From Pseudomonadota bacterium (GTDB taxonomy: Bacteria > Pseudomonadota > Alphaproteobacteria > Rhizobiales > Rhizobiaceae): 64,000 nt of DNA. Position 1 is the stretch's first letter. Each line of letters starts with the position of its first letter. The position numbers and the translations under genes are program-made. The stretch covers positions 14,435 to 78,434 of the forward strand of contig JAEYRU010000285.1 of assembly GCA_023435335.1 (NCBI GenBank), read 5' to 3'. This document shows positions 1-8,921 of this stretch, in pieces. The notes beneath the pieces are model-generated. The model saw only the letters and a list, made by a program, of their open reading frames with translations. It was not told where the DNA came from and made no database searches.

Positions 1-95
1 TCGTCGGCCAGCACCACCTCGTGACCGGCTCTCGCAAGCGCGGCCTCCAGCAGGCGTCGTTGCACGGGGTCGTCGTCGACTACGAGGATGGGCAT
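1..95 (-). CDS. Response regulator, N-terminal fragment (runs off the window)
   Basis: Only the first 31 or so codons are present, read leftward from an ATG at 93-95. They encode the opening of a CheY-like receiver domain: a hydrophobic first strand (MPILVVDDD), then the acidic Asp cluster that binds Mg2+, then an amphipathic first helix. The phospho-acceptor Asp and any output domain lie outside the window. In related rhizobia a receiver of this kind often heads a sigma-54-type (NtrC-like) regulator, but nothing visible here fixes the output domain. It is divergent from pepF with about 140 bases between them. Confidence 0.75.
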   Translation of the reverse strand, partial: MPILVVDDDPVQRRLLEAALARAGHEVVLAD

Positions 96-236
96 GGAAT
101 CTTTGCCGGATCGCGATAGTGTGTTGACGGGACGGGTTGGATCAGATTGGCACAGAGCGATAGACAGGATGCAAGAATCCGGTGAACGATTCCTTTAGCG
201 TACCGGGTTTTCGTCCAGATCGAAAAAGGTGATCCC

Positions 237-2096
237 ATGTCCAGAACCGACGGCGCTCGGCCTCTCCCCCATTCGGTGAAAGCACCCCGCGACCTAGCCG
301 AAGCCGGCGGGGAGCCCACGCTCGGATCACTGCCGGAATGGAATCTCGCCGACCTCTATTCCGGCATGGATGCGCCGGAGTTGCGCGATGACGTCAAGCG
401 CGCCGCAGGCGACGCGCTGGCATTCGAGGGTCGGTGGAAGGGACGGCTCGCCGAGGAGGCGCGCAAGGGTACGTTCGGCAGACTCGGCGAGGCGCTGAAG
501 GAATACGAGGCCCTGGAGGAGCTGATCGGCCGGATCATGTCCTATGCCGGACTGATCTATGCCGGCGACACTTCCGATCCGAAGCGCGCCAAGCTCTACG
601 GCGACCTGCAGGAGAAGATGACGGACGCCAGCGCGCATCTGCTCTTCTTCGCGCTGGAACTCAATCAGCTCGAGGAGGACGATCTGGAGCGCGCCCTGGC
701 GGAGGATCCGCTTTTTGCGCATTACCGGCCCTGGATCATCGATCTGCGGCTCGACAAGCCCTACCAGCTCGAGGACCGGATCGAGCAGCTGTTCCACGAG
801 AAATCCGTCACCGGCAGGGGCGCCTGGAACCGCCTCTTCGACGAAACGATGACGAGCCTGCGTTTCACCGTCGATGGTGAGGAACTGGCCCTCGAGCCGA
901 CGCTGAACATGCTGCAGAGCCACGACGGCGAGGTTCGCAGGACCGCGTCCGAGGCGCTGGCGAAGACCTTCCGCGAGAATCTGCGGCTTTTCACGCTGAT
1001 CACCAACACGCTCGCCAAGGACAAGGAGATTTCCGACCGCTGGCGCGGCTTCAAGGACATCGCCGATTCGCGCCATCTGGCCAATCGCGTGGAACGCGAG
1101 GTCGTCGACGCGCTGGCATCGGCCGTGCGCGAGGCCTATCCGCGCCTTTCCCATCGCTACTACGCCATGAAGGCGAAGTGGCTCGGCATGGAGCAGATGA
1201 ACCACTGGGACCGCAATGCGCCTCTGCCGGAAACGCCCCAATCGACCATCAGCTGGGATGATGCGAGGGATACGGTGCTGTCGGCGTATCGCAGTTTCGC
1301 GCCGGAGATGGCCGACATCGCGCGCGATTTCTTCGACAAGCGCTGGATCGATGCGCCGGTGAGGCTGGGCAAGTCACCGGGCGCCTTCGCCCATCCCACC
1401 GTTCCTTCCGTCCACCCGTATGTGCTGCTCAACTACATGGGCAAGCCACGCGACGTGATGACGCTCGCGCACGAACTCGGGCACGGCGTACACCAGGTGC
1501 TGGCCGGCGCCCAGGGCACGCTGATGTCGTCGACCCCTCTGACGCTGGCCGAGACGGCCTCGGTCTTCGGCGAAATGCTCACCTTCCGCTCGCTGCTGGA
1601 CAAGACGCAGGAAAAGCGCGAGCGCAAGGCGATGCTGGCGCAGAAGGTCGAGGACATGATCAACACCGTGGTGCGCCAGATCGCGTTCTACGAGTTCGAG
1701 CGCAAGGTCCATGCCGAGCGCAGGAACGGCGAACTTACTTCGGATCAGTTGGGCGAATTCTGGCTCCAGGTGCAGGCCGAGAGCCTCGGTCCCGCGATTG
1801 CGCTGCGCGAGGGTTACGAGACCTTCTGGGCCTATATCCCGCATTTCGTGCACTCACCGTTCTATGTCTACGCCTACGCCTTCGGCGATTGCCTGGTGAA
1901 CTCGCTGTTCGCGGTCTACCAGAACGCCGAAAAGGGCTTCCAGGAGAAGTATTTCGAGATGCTGAAGGCCGGCGGCACCAAGCACCATTCCGAACTGCTG
2001 GCGCCGTTCGGCCTGGACGCTTCCGATCCTGCCTTCTGGCAGAAGGGACTCGCGATGATCGAAAGCCTGATCGACGAACTGGAAGGCATGGAGTAG
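237..2096 (+). CDS. pepF: M3 family oligoendopeptidase F
   Basis: This cytoplasmic zinc metallopeptidase of the M3B family cleaves short peptides. The protein is 619 residues, normal for the family. The HExxH zinc site (HELGH) is at about residues 412-416, followed some 25 residues later by the glutamate-containing helix around TLAETASVFGE that supplies the third ligand. The N-terminal half is the helical PepF-specific domain. The ATG is preceded by AAGGTGA at a good distance. It stands alone, with a 52-base gap before pabB. The physiological substrate cannot be read from the sequence; peptide recycling is the usual inference. Confidence 0.95.
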   Translation: MSRTDGARPLPHSVKAPRDLAEAGGEPTLGSLPEWNLADLYSGMDAPELRDDVKRAAGDALAFEGRWKGRLAEEARKGTFGRLGEALKEYEALEELIGRIMSYAGLIYAGDTSDPKRAKLYGDLQEKMTDASAHLLFFALELNQLEEDDLERALAEDPLFAHYRPWIIDLRLDKPYQLEDRIEQLFHEKSVTGRGAWNRLFDETMTSLRFTVDGEELALEPTLNMLQSHDGEVRRTASEALAKTFRENLRLFTLITNTLAKDKEISDRWRGFKDIADSRHLANRVEREVVDALASAVREAYPRLSHRYYAMKAKWLGMEQMNHWDRNAPLPETPQSTISWDDARDTVLSAYRSFAPEMADIARDFFDKRWIDAPVRLGKSPGAFAHPTVPSVHPYVLLNYMGKPRDVMTLAHELGHGVHQVLAGAQGTLMSSTPLTLAETASVFGEMLTFRSLLDKTQEKRERKAMLAQKVEDMINTVVRQIAFYEFERKVHAERRNGELTSDQLGEFWLQVQAESLGPAIALREGYETFWAYIPHFVHSPFYVYAYAFGDCLVNSLFAVYQNAEKGFQEKYFEMLKAGGTKHHSELLAPFGLDASDPAFWQKGLAMIESLIDELEGME

Positions 2097-2148
2097 GCAG
2101 CAGCCGCACGCCCACTCACGGTCGCGCCGCGCCGGTGCGTCAAGTCCC

Positions 2149-3294
2149 ATGAAGAGCCATACGCCGTATATCCTGCTGCGCGACGACATTGCCGGCCGCG
2201 AGATGCTGTTTGCGGAACCGGTCGAACTCCTGCGCGCCGACGACGCCGACGGGGTGATAGTGGCGCTGGAGCGAATGGAGGCGGCGCGGCGCGGCGGCAA
2301 ATGGTGCGCCGGCTATTTCGCCTATGAAGCCGGTTACGCCTTCGAGCCGAAGCTGCGCGCCATCGTGCCCCGCGCGCGGCGCACGCCGCTGGTTCTGATG
2401 GGAGTATTCGACCGGCCCGACGAACGCGCGATTCCCCCGCAGAGGGCGACCCACGGCTCGCTGGCCGGCGCCCGCGCCGCATGGACGTTCGACGACTACG
2501 TGCCGCGTTTCGAGCAGCTTCACCGCCATCTCCGCCAGGGAGACTGCTACCAGGCGAACCTCACCTTCCCCGTCACAGCCAGATGGGAGGGCGACCCGGC
2601 CGCACTGTTCGACGCGATGACGGTACGCCAGCCGGTCCGCTATGGGGCCCTTGCAGATCTCGGCGGTCCGGTCGTGCTGTCGCGCTCGCCCGAACTGTTC
2701 TTCGAACTGCGCAGCGATGGCTGGATCGAGACGCACCCCATGAAAGGCACAATCCGCCGGGGCGAGACTCCGGGGGAGGATGCCGCGCTGGCCGAATTCC
2801 TGCGCAACGACGAGAAGAACCGCGCAGAGAACCGCATGATCGTCGACCTGTTGCGCAACGACATCTCGCGCATTTGCGAAGTCGGCACGCTGACGGTCCC
2901 CGAACTCTTCCGCATCGACACCTATCCGACAGTGCATCAGATGGTGAGCCGCGTGCGCGCCAGACTGCCCGCGGGCATCACGATAGGAGAGATATTCGAG
3001 GCGCTCTACCCGTGCGGTTCCATCACCGGCGCGCCGAAACTCAGTGCGATGCAAATCCTCGCCGCGCTGGAGGGAACGTCGCGCGACGTCTATTGCGGCT
3101 CCATCGGCTTCGCGGCGCCGTCGGGCGAAATGCGCTTCAACGTCGCCATCCGCACCGTCACCTTGCACGAGGGTGGCGAGGCAGTCTTCAATGTGGGCGG
3201 CGGGATCGTCTTCGATTCCGACGCCCGTTCGGAGTATCAGGAATGCCTGCTGAAGGCGCGCTTCGCGACCGGCTCGGAGCCGGCGACGCATTGA
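2149..3294 (+). CDS. pabB: Aminodeoxychorismate synthase component I
   Basis: Chorismate-binding enzyme of folate (p-aminobenzoate) synthesis, which aminates chorismate to 4-amino-4-deoxychorismate. At 381 residues it is the compact form that lacks much of the TrpE-like N-terminal region. The PabB-type motif MKGTIRRG carries the Lys that separates PabB (xKGT) from anthranilate synthase (xAGT). Family blocks ENRMIVDLLRND, CGSITGAPK and GSIGF follow in order. The 3' end overlaps the next gene, so it is the first gene of a pabB-pabC-DUF3445 operon. The glutaminase subunit PabA is not in the window; it may be shared with TrpG elsewhere. Confidence 0.93.
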   Translation: MKSHTPYILLRDDIAGREMLFAEPVELLRADDADGVIVALERMEAARRGGKWCAGYFAYEAGYAFEPKLRAIVPRARRTPLVLMGVFDRPDERAIPPQRATHGSLAGARAAWTFDDYVPRFEQLHRHLRQGDCYQANLTFPVTARWEGDPAALFDAMTVRQPVRYGALADLGGPVVLSRSPELFFELRSDGWIETHPMKGTIRRGETPGEDAALAEFLRNDEKNRAENRMIVDLLRNDISRICEVGTLTVPELFRIDTYPTVHQMVSRVRARLPAGITIGEIFEALYPCGSITGAPKLSAMQILAALEGTSRDVYCGSIGFAAPSGEMRFNVAIRTVTLHEGGEAVFNVGGGIVFDSDARSEYQECLLKARFATGSEPATH

Positions 3295-3902
3295 TCGAGA
3301 CGCTCCGCTACGAGCCCTCGGCGGGTCTCGTGCGACTGGAGCGTCACCTGACCAGGATCGCGGCTTCGGCGCGCGCGTTTGCCATCCCCTTCGACCGGAA
3401 GCGCGCCGAGGCTGTGCTGGCAGCGGCCGCGCAGGGCAAGCAGCCGCTTCGGGTACGTCTTACGCTGGCTGTGGACAGCGATATCGCGGCTTCTGCCACG
3501 CATTTCGCTGCCCTTTCCCCGGATGTGCGCTGGCGTCTGACCGTCGCCTCCACGCGGCTCGACAGCGGCGATCCGCTCCTGCGCCACAAGACCTCACGTC
3601 GCTCCGCTTACGAACAGGCCAGGGCCGAATTCCCGCCCGCCGAAGCCGACGAGGTGCTCCTGCTCAACGAGCACGGCGAGGTCTGCGAGGGCGTCATCAC
3701 CAACGTCTTTGTGGACAGCGGTTCCGGCACCCTGCTCACCCCGGCCGTGGCCTGCGGTCTCCTGCCGGGGATCCTGCGTGGTGAGTTGATCGACAAAGGC
3801 AGGGCCGTGGAAGAGAGACTGACCGTGGCCGACCTGCGAACCGCGCGGGCGATATTCGTCGGCAACTCCCTGCGCGGGCTGATCCGGTGCGATATGACAT
3901 GA
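3243..3902 (+). CDS. pabC: Aminotransferase class IV, probable 4-amino-4-deoxychorismate lyase
   Basis: PLP enzyme of fold type IV, about 219 residues. In its operon it would release pyruvate from aminodeoxychorismate to give p-aminobenzoate. The PLP lysine is K116 (in LLRHKTSRR), and the downstream E-x4-NVF block (EGVITNVF) is the usual phosphate/cofactor site. Start choice is uncertain. The ATG at 3243 overlaps pabB by 52 bases. A TTG at 3291 overlaps the pabB stop and would put the conserved IETLRYEP block at the very N-terminus. Its end overlaps the next ATG in an ATGA. Annotation tools may call it simply an aminotransferase class IV protein. Confidence 0.85.
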   Translation: MPAEGALRDRLGAGDALIETLRYEPSAGLVRLERHLTRIAASARAFAIPFDRKRAEAVLAAAAQGKQPLRVRLTLAVDSDIAASATHFAALSPDVRWRLTVASTRLDSGDPLLRHKTSRRSAYEQARAEFPPAEADEVLLLNEHGEVCEGVITNVFVDSGSGTLLTPAVACGLLPGILRGELIDKGRAVEERLTVADLRTARAIFVGNSLRGLIRCDMT

Positions 3903-4825
3903 AGCGGCCCGCCCACACCCCATATGACGGCTCGGCCAAGCCCTTCGCCATCGGCCTGAAGCCGCTCGATCCGCAGGACTGGATCGAGGTCGATGACCTT
4001 CTTGGCGACTATCTCGCCGAGAAGGACCGGCTCTACGCGGAGATCCCTGAAAAGGTGTTCATGGCCGAGGCCGGCACCGAGGAGAGCCAGCGCGAGGTAC
4101 TCGACGCCCTCGTCGAGTTCCTGCCCGCCCGCTTCCCAGACAGCTACCGCCGCGACCGCTCGGAAATGACTATCAGCGGCGGCGCCGACGGTCCCGACCG
4201 CATCGTCCAGCTTGACGCCGGCGAACCGCCGCTGAAGACCGCATCCCGCCTGGTACAGGAGGATCTGGTCCTGATGCGCAAGGGCGCGGATGGGTGGCGC
4301 CTTGCCGCCGCCTCGCTCTGCTTCCCTTCGTCATGGTCGCTGGCGGAGAAGTTCGGCAAGCCGCTGCACGAGATTCACCGGCCGGTGCCGGAGTTCGGTC
4401 CCGGCACCCGCTCGGCCGAACTGATCGAGCGCATGTTCGACAAGCTGCAGGGGCAGGCGGTCTGGCGCCTCAACTGGTCTCTGGCGGCGGAGCCCTCGCT
4501 GTATCTGCCGCTGTCGCAGGATGCCCGCACGGAGCGCGCGGGTGCCGTCCTGTCGCGCTTCGGGGCCGATCCCACGGCTTCCGCCTTCATCAGGGTCGAA
4601 CGCCAGACGCTGCGCAAGATGCCCCTGTCCGGCGACATCCTCTTCACCATCCGCATCTATGTCGACCCAATGCGGGTGCTCTCAAGCCACCCGAACCGCG
4701 CGACGCTGGCCGCCGGCTTCGCCGATCAGCTTGCCGGTCTCGACGAAGCCCAGATGGCGTACAAGGGTCTCCACAACGACCGGGACCGGCTGATCGCGGC
4801 GTTGCGGACCCTGGCGGCGAAATAG
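3899..4825 (+). CDS. DUF3445 protein, heme-dependent oxidative N-demethylase family
   Basis: 308-residue soluble protein of the DUF3445 family, whose characterised members are the heme-binding subunit of dimethylamine oxidative N-demethylase. Supporting landmarks are the N-terminal block around GLKPLDPQDWIEVDD, the central LCFPSSW segment, the downstream LNWSL, and the ETLR-like block RVERQTLRKMP with FTIRIY near the C-terminus. The start ATG (3899) overlaps the stop of pabC (ATGA), implying coupled translation. A GTG twelve bases upstream is also in frame. No reductase or ferredoxin subunit is adjacent, so the enzyme's partners and substrate are unknown; the pairing with p-aminobenzoate genes is discussed as a finding. 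Confidence 0.85.
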   Translation: MKRPAHTPYDGSAKPFAIGLKPLDPQDWIEVDDLLGDYLAEKDRLYAEIPEKVFMAEAGTEESQREVLDALVEFLPARFPDSYRRDRSEMTISGGADGPDRIVQLDAGEPPLKTASRLVQEDLVLMRKGADGWRLAAASLCFPSSWSLAEKFGKPLHEIHRPVPEFGPGTRSAELIERMFDKLQGQAVWRLNWSLAAEPSLYLPLSQDARTERAGAVLSRFGADPTASAFIRVERQTLRKMPLSGDILFTIRIYVDPMRVLSSHPNRATLAAGFADQLAGLDEAQMAYKGLHNDRDRLIAALRTLAAK

Positions 4826-4909
4826 GCGCAATTGGGCTTTATCGCGCCGCCATTCTGTGGTTTGACGGCTCGATCCCGCGCCTTCCCGCAATCCCGAGGA
4901 GTGTCCCGA

Positions 4910-6355
4910 ATGGCGAACGAGAAATGGCCCGTCTACGGCGAAATCACGGGGCCGATCGTGATGATAGGATTCGGCTCCATCGGCCGGGGCGTGCTGCCGC
5001 TGATCGAGCGTCATTTCAGGATCGACAAGTCGCGCATGATCGTCATCGACCCGCGCGACGACGATCGCAAGCTGCTCGATGAGCGCGGCATCGCCTTCCT
5101 GCGCGAGCCTGTCACCAAGAAGAATTACAAGTCGCTGCTGACGCCACTGCTCACACGCGGCGAGGGGCGGGGATTCTGCGTGAACCTCTCCGTCGACACC
5201 GGGTCCGTCGACCTGATGAAGCTCTGCCGCAAGCTCGGCGTGCTGTACATCGACACTGTGGTGGAGCCGTGGCTGGGCTTCTATTTCGACGCCAAGGCCG
5301 ACAATGCCGCCCGCACCAACTACGCGCTGCGTGAGACGCTCCTTGAAGAGAAGCGCAGGAACCCCGGTGGCCCGACCGCAGTTTCCACCTGCGGCGCCAA
5401 TCCCGGAATGGTCTCTTGGTTCGTCAAGAAGGCGCTCGTCGATCTCGCCCGCGACATGAAGCTGGAATTCGCTGAGCCGGGACAGGGCGATCGCGAGGGC
5501 TGGGCCAGGCTGATGAAGAAGGCGGGCGTGAAAGGCATCCACATTGCCGAGCGCGACACCCAGCGGACCAAGAACCCAAAGCCGATGAACGTGTTCTGGA
5601 ACACCTGGTCGGTCGAAGGCTTCATTTCGGAGGGCTTGCAGCCCGCCGAGCTGGGTTGGGGCACGCACGAAAAGTGGATGCCCAAGAATGCCCGCAGGCA
5701 GAAGAAGGGTTCGAAGGCCGCGATCTTCCTCGAACAGCCCGGCGCCAACACCCGCGTCCGCAGCTGGTGCCCGACGCCGGGGCCGCAATACGGCTTCCTC
5801 GTCACGCACAACGAGTCGATCTCGATCGCGGACTTCTTCACCGTGCGCGACAAGAAAGGCAAGGTGACCTACCGCCCGACCTGCCACTACGCCTATCATC
5901 CCTGCAACGACGCCGTGCTGTCGCTGCACGAGATGTTCGGCGCGGCCGGCAAGTCGCAGCCGGTGCATCATGTCCTCGACGAGAACGAGCTGGTGGATGG
6001 CGTCGACGAACTCGGCGTCCTCCTCTACGGCCACAAGAAAAACGCCTACTGGTACGGCTCGCAGCTGTCGCTCGCCGAGGCGCGCAAGCTCGCTCCCTAC
6101 CAGAACGCAACCGGCCTGCAGGTGACCTCGGCCGTGCTTGCCGGCATGGTCTGGGCGCTGGAGAACCCCGAAGCCGGCATCGTCGAGGCGGACGAGATGG
6201 ATTACCGGCGCTGCCTCGAGGTGCAACTCCCCTATCTCGGTCCCGTCAACGGCTTCTACACAGACTGGACGCCCCTCGAGGGGCGGCCCGGTCTTTTCGC
6301 GGAGGACATAGACAAGTCCGACCCGTGGCAATTCCGGAACATTCTCGTAAGGTAG
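4910..6355 (+). CDS. hss: Homospermidine synthase
   Basis: NAD-dependent enzyme that makes sym-homospermidine from two putrescines (or putrescine plus spermidine); homospermidine is a major polyamine of many rhizobia. 481 residues, typical length. The Rossmann glycine motif GFGSIGRG is at residues 20-27. Conserved blocks VDTVVEPW, STCGANPGMVSW and HPCNDAVLSLHE follow. The ATG at 4910 is chosen because CGAGGA lies about 10 bases upstream and the protein then begins right before the nucleotide-binding strand; an upstream in-frame extension from 4832 has no homology-like content. Transcribed alone, after an 84-base gap. Confidence 0.95.
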   Translation: MANEKWPVYGEITGPIVMIGFGSIGRGVLPLIERHFRIDKSRMIVIDPRDDDRKLLDERGIAFLREPVTKKNYKSLLTPLLTRGEGRGFCVNLSVDTGSVDLMKLCRKLGVLYIDTVVEPWLGFYFDAKADNAARTNYALRETLLEEKRRNPGGPTAVSTCGANPGMVSWFVKKALVDLARDMKLEFAEPGQGDREGWARLMKKAGVKGIHIAERDTQRTKNPKPMNVFWNTWSVEGFISEGLQPAELGWGTHEKWMPKNARRQKKGSKAAIFLEQPGANTRVRSWCPTPGPQYGFLVTHNESISIADFFTVRDKKGKVTYRPTCHYAYHPCNDAVLSLHEMFGAAGKSQPVHHVLDENELVDGVDELGVLLYGHKKNAYWYGSQLSLAEARKLAPYQNATGLQVTSAVLAGMVWALENPEAGIVEADEMDYRRCLEVQLPYLGPVNGFYTDWTPLEGRPGLFAEDIDKSDPWQFRNILVR

Positions 6356-6433
6356 CGCATTGCCCCGCGCGCCTTGCAAGGCGGCACGATTCGCGCGAAA
6401 CGGGAAGGCATCAAGCGAGGAGAGGATACCACA

Positions 6434-6823
6434 ATGTCGATTGCGGGCAGATTTCTAACCGCCAGCGGGCTCGCCATGCTGGTCGGCGTGGCCGGCTGCA
6501 CGACGGGAGGCGGCTACCGTCCCGGGCCGATCGCCGTTGCCCCCCAGAGCGGCATCGAGGGCGCGTGGATCGACCAGGCCGGCACCGGCGTGACCAACTT
6601 CTCCGGCGGTCGTTTCGAGACCTTTGCCAGCGACACGCTCCAGAAGCTGTCGGAGGGCAATTACACCGTCAGGCCGGACGGCGTCGTCGAAATCAGCGGC
6701 ATGTCGCTCATCCGCCAGAGCCCGGTTGCCTTCAACTGCGCGGCCGCCACGCCAACGCAGCTCAACTGCACGAGTTCGTCCGGCCAGCAGTTCGTGCTGA
6801 CGCGCCGCACCGGCGTTTCCTGA
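6434..6823 (+). CDS. omp10: Outer-membrane lipoprotein, Omp10 family
   Basis: 129-residue predicted lipoprotein. The signal peptide ends in the lipobox VAGC with acylated Cys22. The mature part matches the Brucella Omp10 pattern as I recall it: GIEGAWID early, GG-FET and EGNY in the middle, then NCA-PTQLNCTSS and a C-terminal FxLTRR. Three Cys lie in the mature part: Cys22, plus two others that may form a disulfide. A perfect palindrome CGCCTTGCAAGGCG (6370-6383) lies in the upstream gap. The ATG at 6434 sits 11 bases after GAGGAGAGG; an upstream in-frame start at 6374 would only add hydrophilic residues before the signal. Confidence 0.88.
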   Translation: MSIAGRFLTASGLAMLVGVAGCTTGGGYRPGPIAVAPQSGIEGAWIDQAGTGVTNFSGGRFETFASDTLQKLSEGNYTVRPDGVVEISGMSLIRQSPVAFNCAAATPTQLNCTSSSGQQFVLTRRTGVS

Positions 6824-6847
6824 TCCCGGCCGGAGTGCTGCGCGATC

Positions 6848-7531
6848 GTGATCCTGATTGCCATCGCGATTGCGGCACTCCTCGGCATTATCGTCCTGCC
6901 GCAATACTGGGTGCGCCAAACGATCCGCCGGCACGGCGTGCAGAGGCCGGACCTCCCCGGCACGGGCGGTGAGCTGGCCCGGCATCTGCTCGACCACTTC
7001 GAATTGCGGGACGTCGCCGTCGAGAAATCGGACACCGGCGACCACTACGACCCCGACAAGAAGGCCGTGCGGCTGATTGAGAGCCATTTCGACGGCCGCT
7101 CTCTGTCCGCGGCGGCCATCGCTGCCCACGAAGTCGGGCACGCACTGCAGGATGCCGCAGGCGAACGTCTCCTCTCGGTCCGGCAGAGACTGGCCAGATT
7201 CGCGATCTATACCGACAGGGCCGCCGGACTCTTCTTCATAGCCGCGCCCTTCCTCGCCATCCTGGCACGCACCCCCGCGGCGTTCGCCGCCTTGCTGGGG
7301 CTGGGGATTATCCTCCTCGGCGTGCGCGTTCTCGTCACTCTGGTCACGCTGCCGGTGGAGTTCGACGCCGGCTTCCGCAAGGCGCTGCCTATACTGGAGG
7401 AGGGCCGATACCTGGCAGAGGGCGACTTGCCGGCGGCGCGCAGCGTGCTGCGGGCGGCCGCCTTGACCTATGTCGCAAGCGCGCTTGTGACGCTCATCGA
7501 CCTTGCGCGCTGGATCAGGCTGCTGCGATAA
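6848..7531 (+). CDS. Membrane zinc metallopeptidase, YugP (COG2738) family
   Basis: 227-residue integral membrane protein with an N-terminal transmembrane helix, an HExxH zinc site HEVGH at residues 94-98, and two to three further helices in the C-terminal half (around IAAPFLAILA, LLGLGIILLG, LTYVASALVTL). The order of an N-terminal anchor, an HExxH in a loop, and two C-terminal helices matches the YugP-like neutral zinc peptidase family, whose substrates are largely unknown. It starts at GTG 6848, 24 bases after omp10, and may be co-transcribed with it. Membrane or outer-envelope protein quality control is a guess only. Confidence 0.85.
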   Translation: MILIAIAIAALLGIIVLPQYWVRQTIRRHGVQRPDLPGTGGELARHLLDHFELRDVAVEKSDTGDHYDPDKKAVRLIESHFDGRSLSAAAIAAHEVGHALQDAAGERLLSVRQRLARFAIYTDRAAGLFFIAAPFLAILARTPAAFAALLGLGIILLGVRVLVTLVTLPVEFDAGFRKALPILEEGRYLAEGDLPAARSVLRAAALTYVASALVTLIDLARWIRLLR

Positions 7532-7552
7532 GGAAAGAAAAGGGGAGGAACG

Positions 7553-8800
7553 ATGCCGGCGCATTTCGACGAGTTGGAAACGCGGGACCCGCAGATTCGC
7601 GAGCAGGCATTGTTCACGCGCCTGCCGGAGTTTCTCACGCAGGCCACCCGGCGCGCGCCGGGTCTCGCCCGCTGGCTCGACGGCCATGATCCGGCGGCGG
7701 TGACGTCCCGCGAGGCGCTTGCCCGGTTGCCGGTACTGCGCAAATCCGAATTGATGGAACTGCAGCAGGCGGAGCCCCCTTTCGGTGGGTTTGCCGACCC
7801 CGCGCTGTTGAAGGGAAGCAGGGTGTTCATGTCGCCCGGCCCGATCTGGGAACCCCTCGGGTCGGATGCTCGGCAGGCGGCCCGCGCCTTCTTCGCGGCG
7901 GGCATGAGGTCGGGCGACTTCGTGCACAACGCGTTCGCCTACCACATGACGCCCGGCGCCTGGATGGTCGACGACGGCGCGCGCAAGCTTGGCTGCACGG
8001 TCTTTCCCGCAGGCACCGGCAATACCGAGCTTCAGGTCGACGCTGCGGCCACCCTCAAGCCAGCGGTGTATTGCGGCACCCCCGACTTCCTGAAGGCGAT
8101 CCTGGACAAGGCCGCCGAGACCGGCAGGGACCTGTCGTCCTTCCGTCTCGGCATCGTCTCCGGCGGCGCGCTCTTTCCCTCGCTGCGGGCCGAATACAAG
8201 GCACGCGGCATCGACGTGCTGCAGTGCTACGCCACCGCCGAGTTCGGCATGATCGCCTATGAAAGCGTGACGCCCGACGGAAGCCTCGTCCCCGGGATGG
8301 TGATCAACGAGGACCTCATCGTCGAGATTGTGCGCCCTGGTACCGGCGATCCGGTTCCGCAGGGCGAAGTCGGCGAAGTTGTCGTCACCAGCTTCAACCC
8401 CGCCTACCCCCTGGTGCGGCTCGGCACCGGCGACCTCTCCGCAGTGCTACCGGAGCCGTCGCCCTGCGGGCGTACGAACATGCGCATTCGCGGCTGGCTT
8501 GGCCGCGCCGATCAGCGCACCAAGGTAAAGGGTATGTTCGTCGACCCCAAGCAGGTCGCCGAGATCGCCCGCAGGCATCCGGCGATCGGCAAGGCGCGCC
8601 TCGTCGTCACCCGGGAGGGGGAGCGCGACGCTATGGCTCTGCACGTGGAGCCATCCGCCGACACCGATCCCGACATCGCCGCGATCGAGGCCGCGCTGCG
8701 CGATGTTACAAAGCTGGGCGGCACGGTACGGGTCGCCCCGCGCGGATCGCTTCCCAACGACGGCAAGGTAATCGCCGACGATCGCGACTATACGTCCTGA
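7553..8800 (+). CDS. AMP-binding enzyme, phenylacetate-CoA ligase (PaaK)-like
   Basis: 415-residue adenylate-forming enzyme of the PaaK-like branch. Support comes from the short N-terminal region, a YCGTPDFL block, the adenylation-type motif CYATAEFG (cf. YxxTE), the strand GEVVVTSF, and the hinge/A8-type segment RADQRTKVKGMFVDP. It would activate a carboxylic acid with ATP, and possibly form a CoA thioester. No paa or other aromatic catabolism genes are nearby, so the substrate is open. The ATG follows GGGGAGGAACG, an excellent ribosome site, 21 bases after the zinc peptidase stop; the two may share a transcript. Confidence 0.85.
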   Translation: MPAHFDELETRDPQIREQALFTRLPEFLTQATRRAPGLARWLDGHDPAAVTSREALARLPVLRKSELMELQQAEPPFGGFADPALLKGSRVFMSPGPIWEPLGSDARQAARAFFAAGMRSGDFVHNAFAYHMTPGAWMVDDGARKLGCTVFPAGTGNTELQVDAAATLKPAVYCGTPDFLKAILDKAAETGRDLSSFRLGIVSGGALFPSLRAEYKARGIDVLQCYATAEFGMIAYESVTPDGSLVPGMVINEDLIVEIVRPGTGDPVPQGEVGEVVVTSFNPAYPLVRLGTGDLSAVLPEPSPCGRTNMRIRGWLGRADQRTKVKGMFVDPKQVAEIARRHPAIGKARLVVTREGERDAMALHVEPSADTDPDIAAIEAALRDVTKLGGTVRVAPRGSLPNDGKVIADDRDYTS

Positions 8801-8921
8801 TCCGCGACCGGCGGCGGAATCCGCTTGCATGAAGCCGTTTGCCGGTGTGAACTTGACGGCAATAACAAGGCCGCGGCGCAAGCGCGGTGAGCCTCCGGTG
8901 AGTTGAATGGGAGACATTACG

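Noticed and set aside
4682..6379. Long minus-strand open frame of 565 codons opposite homospermidine synthase
   Set aside because: It is a high-GC antisense shadow: composition is His/Arg/Gly-rich, no domain is recognisable, and the plus strand carries a clear enzyme over the same bases.
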